Origin: Candidatus Brockarchaeota archaeon
Lineage (GTDB): Archaea; Thermoproteota; EX4484-205; DTQO01
NCBI GenBank assembly: GCA_017601265.1
Contig: JAFNJA010000010.1
Span: 10,904 to 25,128, forward strand
Direction of reading: 5' to 3'
Length of the DNA stretch: 14,225 bases
Shown here: in pieces, positions 7,622-14,090 of the stretch
How the letters are laid out: each line of letters opens with the position of its first letter
How positions within the stretch are numbered: the stretch's first letter is position 1
Made by a program: the position numbers and the translations under genes
The notes under the pieces: generated by a model
Database searches by the model: none
What the model was told of the DNA's origin: nothing
What the model saw: the letters and a program-made list of their open reading frames with translations, nothing else

Positions 7622-7774
7622 TCATGATTTGAGGTTCTCCGCCAACACTAGGGTGATGAGGTTGTAATCTCCCGGGATGGAGGAGATCTTGACGACGCGG
7701 GGGGCAGTCCTTAAACTTTGGAGGAACTTCCGCATTGCTTCGGCATTCTCGGTCTCAAGGAGGACGATGGTCAA
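7622..7774 (-). pseudogene. Fragment of an AsnC/Lrp-type ligand-binding (RAM/ACT-like) domain
   Basis: The minus strand reads TIVLLETENAEAMRKFLQSL then RTAPRVVKISSIPGDYNLIT and LVLAENLKS before a stop. The beta-alpha-beta pattern and the GDYNLITLV strand resemble the effector domain of archaeal AsnC/Lrp-family regulators. Only about 50 codons remain: a stop lies directly upstream, and beyond it the + strand already carries purH sequence. No HTH part is found. It could instead be a tiny gene starting at TTG 7774, but the abrupt junction favours a remnant. The family call is by pattern only. Confidence 0.4.
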
Positions 7775-7777
7775 ACC

Positions 7778-8760
7778 TTAGGAGTTCCCCTTTATCCTGA
7801 AACTTCGATAAGGTCTGGAACCTTAGATATGGTAAGAATCTGCACCAATCAGCGGCACTCTACAGGAAGGAGGATGGTAATCAAATCTCGGTCCTACCGG
7901 CAAGGAAATTGCAAGGTAAGGCTCTCGTACAATAACGTCCTAGACCTGGACTGCGCTTAAGCATTCTCAGGGAGTTCAGGCGATCACGGCGGTCATAATC
8001 AAGCACACGAATCCATGTGGTGTTGCATCGGGCTCCAATGTCCTTGAGACATATGAATGCGACACGGCCTCCCATAGGGAGCGCAATAGGGATGAACTGT
8101 GAGGTGGGCAGAAAGACGGCCGACCAGATGTCCCAGAGGTTCTATGAGGCGATCATAGCAGCGGAATTCTATGAGGGCGCACTGCAGGCACTATCCATCA
8201 AGAAAAATCTCTTGATACTCGACCTTAGGAAAGGCGCAAAGATTGCACAAGAGGGAGGGTGGAGACAAGGGATATCGTGGGATGGGTGATGCCGCAAGAG
8301 CGGGATTCGTCAAGCGTAGATGAGCCGCAACTCAGATTAGTAACGCCCCCGCAAGCCAGACGCTGGGGAGATGAGAGACCTGGTCTTCGCTTGGAAGTTG
8401 CAAAGCACGTCTAATCCAACGCATAGTCCTAACAAAGGGAAAGAAGACAATAGGGATAGGTGGTGGTCAGATGAGTAGAGTCGACTCGGCAAAGATAGCC
8501 ATAGCTAAGGCAGGTTCGAATACGCAAGGAGTTGCTTGGCATCAGACGGGTACATACCCTTTATAGATGCGATAGAAGAGGCCGTTTTAGCGTGAGTAAC
8601 CGCGATAATACGGCCATGAGGATCGATAAAGGACCAAGGGGCCATACAGCTTTCCTCGGAGAAAACAAAGCAATTGCGTTCACGAGCAGAAGATGATTCA
8701 GGCACTGACATCGCAATACATAACGTGCGGGCTTCTTGGCGCTCAGGGATGGATGAGTGA
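7778..8760 (+). pseudogene. purH: Decayed purH (AICAR transformylase/IMP cyclohydrolase)
   Basis: The last two purine-synthesis steps are encoded by purH, and pieces of its transformylase half appear in order but in shifting frames. They are YGKNLHQSAALYRKEDG (about 7826), LQGKALSYNNVLDLDCA (about 7910), VIIKHTNPCGVASG (about 7995), then GMNCEVGRKTADQMSQRFYE and AIIAAEF, KKNLLILDL, EMRDLVFAWK (about 8370), KKTIGIGGGQMSRVDSAKIA (about 8440) and IPFIDAIEEA with VTAIIRP and GSIKDQ (to about 8630). Several frameshifts break it. Two TGA stops (8593-8595 and 8617-8619) stand where conserved GGA glycine codons belong. The cyclohydrolase N-terminal part is absent. The length from the YG(E/K)N motif to the end fits an originally full C-terminal region. 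It is certainly non-functional; whether an intact copy exists elsewhere is unknown. Confidence 0.85.
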
Positions 8761-8768
8761 AGCAAAAA

Positions 8769-8806
8769 GTTAATATACATGAATCACCAAAAAAATATAA
8801 GTGAGG
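8769..8806 (+). promoter_or_regulatory. Promoter and ribosome-binding site of the exporter operon
   Basis: TTAATATAC (8770-8778) is a good TATA element that would place the transcript start near 8801. A second A/T-rich stretch, AAAAAAATATAA (8789-8800), lies between. GTGAGG at 8801-8806 is a Shine-Dalgarno-like element about 7 nt before the ATG at 8814. The promoter lies immediately after the last recognisable purH remnant. Confidence 0.5.
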
Positions 8807-8813
8807 ATGGAGA

Positions 8814-9266
8814 ATGAAAGCTTTTAGGAGTACTTTAATCACATCTGGGGTAGTATTTTTCGCTTTCATCGCAAGCGGACTTATCCTTGCCACATGGGCT
8901 TCGGGTATACCTGGTTCGTGTAAGCAGGCGTATAAGCAGGCTACCTATGGCTGGCCTAGCCCCACCGCGATCGTTTCAGCTACCTCGAAGGGATGGTACG
9001 ACCAAAGCGGATATAGATTTAGTAGAATTTATCATTACGCTGCCAGAGCTTGTAGTTATCCAATATCCCCTCTAATTTGGGAGGTCTTAATACAGGACAG
9101 CGGTCATCGTTTATATGTGAAGCGTTTTACAGATAGTACTACAATGGGTTGGGGTATTACTTATCAAGATACGTTTACATTTGTCCAAACCCAATCCCAT
9201 GGGATCTTCACTACTCCAATCAACATCATTGACTTGGACTCAGGCGTAGCTTCGGTCTATCCATGA
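8814..9266 (+). CDS. Small secreted or membrane-anchored orphan protein
   Basis: I do not recognise this 150-residue protein. Residues 1-7 are basic and residues 8-29 form one hydrophobic helix, either a signal peptide or an N-terminal anchor. The rest should therefore lie outside the cell. The exported part has two cysteines (36 and 80) that could form a disulphide and is rich in Ser, Thr, Tyr and Trp (GWPSPTAIVSATSKGWYDQ; DTFTFVQTQSHG), suggesting a beta-rich fold. It begins the operon of a surface protein, an ABC ATPase and a permease, so it may be a substrate, partner or sensor of that exporter. A Shine-Dalgarno element precedes the ATG. Base composition is less GC-rich than in genes left of the island. 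Confidence 0.6.
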   Translation: MKAFRSTLITSGVVFFAFIASGLILATWASGIPGSCKQAYKQATYGWPSPTAIVSATSKGWYDQSGYRFSRIYHYAARACSYPISPLIWEVLIQDSGHRLYVKRFTDSTTMGWGITYQDTFTFVQTQSHGIFTTPINIIDLDSGVASVYP

Positions 9267-9300
9267 TAATGCGACATATAGCTTAAGAACAGGAATAAAA

Positions 9301-10203
9301 ATGAAACAGAATAGTTTATTATTCCATATTCTTTTTATTTCACTTTTTGTAGAAGTTTTTTTTGTACCACCCGTATCCTTTGGGTATGCCGCGCCTTGGA
9401 TGAGAAACGGGGCTCAACTTGAGTATGCGGGGGATGTGTATTTTGTCGATTTCTACACCTTTGATAAGTCGATGATCCCCGTACAATTACTCAACATATC
9501 TGGAGTAAGAGTGCAAGGTGGTAACTCGAGTATGGTATCGTTATTATTCGAAGAGAGTGTAGGTTATCGTCTATCAGTAGCTCTCAAAGAAGTGAATGGC
9601 TCAATCGGCCTTTTTGAAGTAACTCTGGAGATCGGCCCTTATACCTCAACTAGGGATTTGCGGGTGGACCTGTCCACGAGGCAGACCATGTCATTTGATG
9701 GAGCGCCCCTCGGTCAAACGACGATTTGGATTCAGCCTTGTGAAAAGGGAGACATAATTCCATATGTGGGCCAAGGGAACTCAACAGTTTTCGCCGATGT
9801 ATCGCGGTTATCTATCCCTATGGAAACTCCTCAAGGCCTACAAGACGTGCTTAAACTAGATACCATTGAATCTCAGTCTATCGGCTATGAAGGCATTAAC
9901 CTGAGCACCAAGATTACTCCTGTAGAGGCTCAATCAACTAAGCACTACCATCCAAGAAGTAACTTCTACGATGCTGATACTTTCATACTGGTTAAGGGAG
10001 CTATTTACGAAGATGCTTTTATCTCAGCCTTTGGCATAATAGGATCTGGGTTCGTAAAGATTGAGCTGGTTTCGACGAATATAAATTTAGGCTCGCCAAA
10101 CTTATTATTTGAACTACTTCAGCTGTCACCATATATTGGCTTGGTTGCGATTGCCGCGGTAACCTTCACTTACTTCTTTTTCACCAAGAGGAGGAACAGG
10201 TGA
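9301..10203 (+). CDS. Surface protein with signal peptide and C-terminal membrane anchor, exporter-associated
   Basis: This 300-residue protein has a signal peptide (about 1-29, probable cleavage in the GYA-APW region). A long extracytoplasmic part follows (30-275), then one C-terminal helix (about 277-294: IGLVAIAAVTFTYFFF) and a basic tail KRRNR. The mature start, APWMRNGAQLEYAGDVYFVD, resembles the W-x2-G-x3-Y opening of several archaeal surface beta domains. The remainder, with frequent alternating hydrophobic residues and N-x-S/T sites, looks beta-sheet rich. No catalytic motif is visible. It sits 34 nt after the preceding gene and four nt before the ATPase gene, whose Shine-Dalgarno element overlaps its stop codon. 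A role as accessory or substrate-receiving subunit of the exporter is inferred from position only. Confidence 0.7.
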   Translation: MKQNSLLFHILFISLFVEVFFVPPVSFGYAAPWMRNGAQLEYAGDVYFVDFYTFDKSMIPVQLLNISGVRVQGGNSSMVSLLFEESVGYRLSVALKEVNGSIGLFEVTLEIGPYTSTRDLRVDLSTRQTMSFDGAPLGQTTIWIQPCEKGDIIPYVGQGNSTVFADVSRLSIPMETPQGLQDVLKLDTIESQSIGYEGINLSTKITPVEAQSTKHYHPRSNFYDADTFILVKGAIYEDAFISAFGIIGSGFVKIELVSTNINLGSPNLLFELLQLSPYIGLVAIAAVTFTYFFFTKRRNR

Positions 10204-10207
10204 AATC

Positions 10208-11116
10208 GTGATAATCACAGAAGGCTTGTCCAAATCCTTCGGCAAAGTTAAGGCTCTGGTCAACATAGATATGAGGGCGCCAAAGGGCATAGACGGACTC
10301 ATAGGCCCTAATGGCGCCGGCAAGACCACATTAATTCACATACTTACGGGTTTGATAAAGCCCGACTCCGGAAATGTAGAGGTCATGGGTCTCGAGCCTT
10401 GGTCCAAAAGGCAACAGCTCATGAAGATGTTGGGGGTAATGCTGGAGAGGCCTATTTTCCCTCAAAAAGTAAGCGGCATGCGCTACATGCTGCATGCAAC
10501 TAGGGTTAAGGGCTTGCCAGAAAGCGAGGCCATTGAGGCCCTGCGTGAAGTTGATCTTCTTGACTCCTCTGAGAGGAAAATCGCCGGCTATTCCGCCGGA
10601 ATGATGGTACGACTTGGGATCGCCAGGGCAATGCTAGGCGATCCTGAAATGTTGATTCTTGATGAACCCACGGCCAATCTAGATCCAAAGGGGCGAATAC
10701 GATTGCTGAGGTTATTCAAAAAGATGCATAGTGAGAAGGGCACAAACTTCCTGATATCCAGCCATATCCTGCCAGAATTACAGAAAGTCTGCTCTTGGGT
10801 TTGCATGATGCAGGAGGGAAAGATTGTTGAACAGGATTATGTGGATAACCTGCTAGACAAGTATTCATCCCAAATTTACACGATTAAGGTCTCTAGACCC
10901 AATGAGCTCGCGAATGCTTTGCGAAATCTTGGTTTGCAGGTGAAAGTGAAGGGGAATACCATATACATTAGGGGTGAAGCCTTAGTCATCCGTCGCAAGG
11001 TGCCAAAATTAATTGGTCAAACCGATGAGGAGATGATAAGCTTTCATCAGCTTGGCAGAAACTTAGAGAACGTATTCATAAAAGCCTTGAGGAGGCATAA
11101 TAACCGAATTGGCTAG
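10208..11116 (+). CDS. ABC transporter ATPase with E-loop variant (ABC-2 exporter type)
   Basis: This cytoplasmic 302-residue ATPase energises the permease encoded next. Walker A is GPNGAGKTT (33-41), Walker B MLILDEPTANLD (148-159), and the switch His is in SSHI (His186). The signature is the degenerate YSAGM (128-132), common in ABC-2 exporters. The segment LGVMLERPIF (75-84) puts Glu80 where the Q-loop Gln is normal. An E-loop at this position is known from LanF-type lantibiotic immunity ATPases. Residues from about 215 form a C-terminal extension. Translation starts at GTG 10208, with AGGTGA at 10198-10203 as its ribosome-binding site, overlapping the upstream stop. The substrate is unknown. 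Confidence 0.9.
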   Translation: MIITEGLSKSFGKVKALVNIDMRAPKGIDGLIGPNGAGKTTLIHILTGLIKPDSGNVEVMGLEPWSKRQQLMKMLGVMLERPIFPQKVSGMRYMLHATRVKGLPESEAIEALREVDLLDSSERKIAGYSAGMMVRLGIARAMLGDPEMLILDEPTANLDPKGRIRLLRLFKKMHSEKGTNFLISSHILPELQKVCSWVCMMQEGKIVEQDYVDNLLDKYSSQIYTIKVSRPNELANALRNLGLQVKVKGNTIYIRGEALVIRRKVPKLIGQTDEEMISFHQLGRNLENVFIKALRRHNNRIG

Positions 11117-11831
11117 GGGCAGTTCAACCCTGGAAATCCTCAGATTCGAGTACGAGAGAACTTGGACTGCACCTTACCTAGGCCTCATTCTCGCGTTGTT
11201 GATCGTTAGCAGCCCTGCAGTCGCAACTCCACTAAACGTTGAGGAATCGGCGCTCGATCTGGTCTTTTTCAGCATGGGAAGTGTCAGGCCGATAATCTAT
11301 AATTTAATAACCATTGTTGCATTCACAAATTCATTTGGCATGGATATCGAACAGGATGTGATGATGGGCGAGTTCACACTTCCGATAAAAAAAGGAACTT
11401 TCTTCGTCCTCAAGTTTCTAGCGATCTTCCTCACGATAATATTGATGGATTTGGTTTCGGCATCCTTTTCTTTCTGGTTAGTATCCGCATCAGCGCCTCT
11501 CATCCCAATTGTCTCAATAGTCCTAGTTGACGCCATAACATCGCTTCTCTTTATCTCCATTGGCATTTCCCTTAGCGTAATGTTACGGAGCAGGTTCGGC
11601 GCAGCGATAGTATCGTTAGCCATCTATTTTCTTGAGGAAATCGTTCAGGCCAACCTCTCTTTGCAGACGAATTCCGCCTCCATGAGCCCTTCGTTGATCA
11701 TTTTGAAACTCCTTCTCTCCAATGAGGTGACAATTTACACATGGCCAATCCTTCTCATTCATGTTGGTTCGGCATCCGCATTGCTTGTTTTCGCATACTT
11801 CTTCCTAGTGGAGGTATTGCAACTTGATTAG
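11109..11831 (+). CDS. ABC-2 type membrane permease
   Basis: This 240-residue integral membrane protein has about six hydrophobic helices (near 22-38, 60-75, 102-128, 130-155, 162-180 and 212-235). That is the usual half-size ABC-2 permease layout. The N-terminal STLEILRFEYERTW is the typical amphipathic coupling stretch. After the second helix comes DIEQDVMMGEFTLPIKKGTFFVLKF, matching the 'E..-G-...LP..-R/K' loop of these exporters. It starts with TTG at 11109 and overlaps the end of the ATPase gene by 8 nt (TTGGCTAG), so the two are translationally linked. It probably dimerises to form the export channel. Substrate unknown. Confidence 0.8.
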   Translation: MARGSSTLEILRFEYERTWTAPYLGLILALLIVSSPAVATPLNVEESALDLVFFSMGSVRPIIYNLITIVAFTNSFGMDIEQDVMMGEFTLPIKKGTFFVLKFLAIFLTIILMDLVSASFSFWLVSASAPLIPIVSIVLVDAITSLLFISIGISLSVMLRSRFGAAIVSLAIYFLEEIVQANLSLQTNSASMSPSLIILKLLLSNEVTIYTWPILLIHVGSASALLVFAYFFLVEVLQLD

Positions 11832-12333
11832 CCCATCAAAGCTTCGCTATGTAGGAGTGGTGGTGACGATGTTGGGTTTGGGCCTTTCCTTCTTGACGAT
11901 CCTTCGCGGCCTTTCACCGATCATCCAATATCTTCAATTCGGCGATATTTCGGGCAATTCTACGCTCCCCTTGTATATGCCTCCGATGTGGCCTCCCAGG
12001 AACGTCGCAATGACACCTTATTTGAGCGACGGCGGGGAAGTGGAAATCCTGATCTTCGATGAACCCAACTATCATTTGTTTTTGGAATCAAAGAGCGCAA
12101 CACCCTTGAAGGAATTGGAGTTGGGTGGCGATATCGTGCAGTTTGAAGTACACGTAAGGGGGAGATATTATGTTGTCCTGAGGAACGAAGGGGCAAACAC
12201 GGTGAACGGGGAAATAATAATGACATTTTGGGGATTTGAGAGAGATCTCACATATCTATCAATGGCGTCTCTCGTCTTCGGAATAGCTTTTTGGACAAGC
12301 GGATATCTTTTGAAAGGCCGTAGAATAAAATAA
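11824..12333 (+). CDS. Two-TM membrane protein with extracytoplasmic beta domain, exporter accessory
   Basis: This 169-residue protein has an N-terminal helix (about 9-29), an extracytoplasmic part (about 30-141), and a C-terminal helix (about 142-162) followed by KGRRIK. The loop ends with GDIVQFEVHVRGRYYVVLRN and EGANTVNGEIIMTFWGFERD. This is the alternating pattern of a compact beta-sandwich, reminiscent of GOLD-like domains in archaeal membrane proteins. It starts at TTG 11824 and overlaps the permease gene by 8 nt (TTGATTAG), the same spacing as the upstream junction. It is the last operon gene; no clear terminator hairpin follows. It likely assembles with the permease, but the function is not established. 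Confidence 0.7.
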   Translation: MISPSKLRYVGVVVTMLGLGLSFLTILRGLSPIIQYLQFGDISGNSTLPLYMPPMWPPRNVAMTPYLSDGGEVEILIFDEPNYHLFLESKSATPLKELELGGDIVQFEVHVRGRYYVVLRNEGANTVNGEIIMTFWGFERDLTYLSMASLVFGIAFWTSGYLLKGRRIK

Positions 12334-12678
12334 TCCCAGAAAAGGCCCATTAACAAAAGGTGACCAGAATCCAAGGGTCCTATGAATTCGTTAAGTATGC
12401 TCGCATGGAATGTGAAGTGTTTTGATGACATAACCCATTGATGGGCTTGTACGCGTCTTTCCTGAAGAAGAAAAAGAGCCTGATCACCAGGGTTGTTGAA
12501 TAATTCATATAGATCAGGCAATTCCAGTTTCAATGACGAGCCCTAAGCTTGAAAACGATCTCCCTGAGCTTGCATCGTACTTTTCATTAGCCATGTCGAA
12601 CTTGACATCCCTGATATCCAGCGGTGCCTTTTGGAATACGTCTTTAAACTCCACGTCAATCTGACCCTATAACCTTGA
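12334..12678. other. Gene-free degenerate stretch after the exporter operon
   Basis: No convincing intact gene is present. On the minus strand about 50 codons (12514-12668) read DVEFKDVFQKAPLDIRDVKF then DMANEKYDASSGRS. This looks coding in composition but lacks a start and stops after a short run. An adjacent frame continues with LKLELPDLYELFNNPGDQA. Together they suggest a frameshifted remnant on -, of a family I do not recognise. Confidence 0.3.
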
Positions 12679-12906
12679 CGACAAAATCCATCGAAAAGGG
12701 AGAATAGAAGGCGCGAGGCACACCTGCCCAGCTTGGAAGGGTTTTCTTTCGTGGCGATTAGGTTTGGCTTCCAATATCCGAAGATGAGATTGAGGAATTA
12801 TTGGGAGAGGCTCCTATTCAACCAAGTTCATGACGACATCGACAGTACTTCAGCAGAGGCCGTCTACCAAGATGTTGCGATTGACTTGATCAAGAGGATG
12901 GAGTAG
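12679..12906 (+). pseudogene. Fragment resembling a GH38 alpha-mannosidase
   Basis: The frame ends with KMRLRNYWERLLFNQVHDDID and STSAEAVYQDVAIDLIKRME, then stops at 12904-12906. Family 38 glycoside hydrolases carry a conserved segment of the form (W)xxLLxNQFHD followed by a short loop and EVYxDA, and this piece matches its layout: LLFNQVHD...AEAVYQDVA. The catalytic N-terminal barrel and the C-terminal beta domains are missing on both sides, so only a stub of about 75 codons survives. The identification rests on one motif and is moderate. The right copy of the direct repeat begins 24 nt further on. Confidence 0.45.
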
Positions 12907-12929
12907 GCAACGGTCCAAGTCAAGTCCAC

Positions 12930-13023
12930 GAAAAGCATATTGGTCTGAATGAAGTACATTGGGGAGGCGACGATGAAGAGGAATTACCAAATCGAAGGGT
13001 GAAATGAAGGCATTTGACTGAGT
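12930..13023 (+). repeat. Direct repeat, copy B (94 bp) at the right island boundary
   Basis: This copy matches 7422-7515 at 90 of 94 positions in direct orientation, with the offset of 5508 nt constant throughout, so there are no gaps. Weaker similarity runs on to about 13062. Here the frame HIGLNEVHWGGDDEEELPNR is stopped by TGA after RRVK, where copy A still reads Ser. From the end of this copy to the ECF gene (13024-13121) I see no gene. Confidence 0.85.
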
Positions 13024-13121
13024 CGCTAAAAGTCCGAGTCCTACGTACGTGCACCCATTAGCGCAGATAAGAGGTTAGCGGTTCATTAATCCTAAGGAAT
13101 GGCCTGGAGCTTCTTCGGATG

Positions 13122-14036
13122 CTACTTCCTCCTTGCCTTCAAGTAACCTCTTTCAACCAACTTGGTGCAAGTTACCCCGAGCGCTATCGACAATGCAACC
13201 TGCCCGAACAAGTCCCTCGCGTAGGAGATTATGGCTACGGCGTATCCCTTTATGAACACGTTCACGTAGAAGTACGTTGTGGCCATGAGGAATCCTCCCA
13301 AGATGCAAAACAATATCTGCTGGAGTATTGGCTTGCCTTTCCCAAGCCCCGCAGCCAGGCCCTCCAAGCCGTGCGCAGGTATGGAGACATACCACCTCGG
13401 ATACGCCAGGTAAAAATCCGCTCCTAATGCCCCCAGCACCCCGACGAGCCCGCCTATTCTCGAGCCGAACGCGAGGCTGGCGAAAAATATGACGGTATCG
13501 CCCACGTGAGTGTACCCTCCGGTCGGAGATGGAAAAACTCCGCCCGTCAGCACAGTCAAGGCCGCGGTCATGGCCGAGAACAGAGCCACCCTCGTGATGT
13601 CGAGCGGCCTCAGGTAAGGCCTGTACAGTTCGGCCTCCTTGCCGATCATTCTCCGCCTAAAGGCGGCTGGCGCGATGCCGAGTACCAGGGATGCGACAAA
13701 TACCTTGAGAGCTGTTGGATCAACCGGATAGCCTTCAATTGGAAGCATGCACAAGCTTGCAAATGCAAGCAGGCTCCCAACAAGGGCAAGCCTCCAAGTG
13801 AGGCCCGGCCTTCCCTTCAGGGCGGATAGGGAAGCGGACGACAGGAAGGCCGAGGCCGAGAAGACAACAGCTGCGTAGGCGCTTAGCTTCATCTTGTCCG
13901 CGTCGCCCATCTTTACGGTTTCGATAATGCTTCCCAATCCTAGATCGAAAGTTATCCTCGAAGCTTGAAGGGTACCCCAGATTAGGAAGGAGATCGACGC
14001 AACCAGTGGCATTGTGGCTATTAGTTTTCGGTTCAC
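13122..14036 (-). CDS. ECF transporter S component with four extra N-terminal TM helices
   Basis: This 304-residue membrane protein has an S-component core from about residue 145. Its motifs are ITRVALFSAMTAALTVLTGG, then GGYTHVGDTVIFFASLAFGS (including the GD pair at 179-180), RIGGLVGVLGALGADFYL, and YVSIPAHGLEGLAAGLGKGK. These are the hallmarks of riboflavin-type and related ECF S subunits, which bind a vitamin or precursor and dock onto shared EcfAAT. Before the core lie four further helices (about 5-24, 53-73, 81-100, 109-126) joined by a basic linker (RRRMIGKEAELYRP), giving about ten helices in total. The start is GTG at 14036, about 26 nt after a TATA element, so the message may be leaderless. 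The ligand cannot be assigned. No ATPase or T component is nearby. Confidence 0.75.
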   Translation of the reverse strand: MNRKLIATMPLVASISFLIWGTLQASRITFDLGLGSIIETVKMGDADKMKLSAYAAVVFSASAFLSSASLSALKGRPGLTWRLALVGSLLAFASLCMLPIEGYPVDPTALKVFVASLVLGIAPAAFRRRMIGKEAELYRPYLRPLDITRVALFSAMTAALTVLTGGVFPSPTGGYTHVGDTVIFFASLAFGSRIGGLVGVLGALGADFYLAYPRWYVSIPAHGLEGLAAGLGKGKPILQQILFCILGGFLMATTYFYVNVFIKGYAVAIISYARDLFGQVALSIALGVTCTKLVERGYLKARRK

Positions 14037-14057
14037 GTTTTGCGGTGGCTGGCGAGA

Positions 14058-14090
14058 TCTATATGGGGATTAACCTACATATAGGTTAAT
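14058..14090 (-). promoter_or_regulatory. Promoter and perfect palindrome upstream of the second ECF S component
   Basis: Reading on the minus strand, ATTAACCTA-N4-TAGGTTAAT (14069-14090) is a perfect inverted repeat with 9-bp arms. It is followed at once by CCCATATAGA (14058-14067). That TATA-like element is centred about 26 nt before the GTG start, the spacing of a leaderless archaeal promoter. The palindrome therefore touches the upstream edge of the TATA/BRE region, where a regulator could either block or recruit TBP/TFB. A vitamin-responsive regulator is a natural guess but unproven. Confidence 0.5.

Noticed and set aside
8508..8530. GGTTCGAAT resembling a tRNA T-loop
   Set aside because: It lies in the purH remnant, where it continues the KAGS stretch; no tRNA fold around it.
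8561..8893. Minus-strand frame of about 110 codons over the purH tail and operon promoter
   Set aside because: It opposes recognisable purH sequence and the start of a better-supported + gene, with no family signal.
12168..12533. Minus-strand frame of about 120 codons at the end of the operon
   Set aside because: Half of it is antisense to the two-TM protein gene; only the part right of 12334 might be a remnant and is noted there.
7422..13023. Composite transposon or CRISPR interpretation of the repeats
   Set aside because: Only two copies, no transposase, no terminal inverted repeats and no spacer series are visible.
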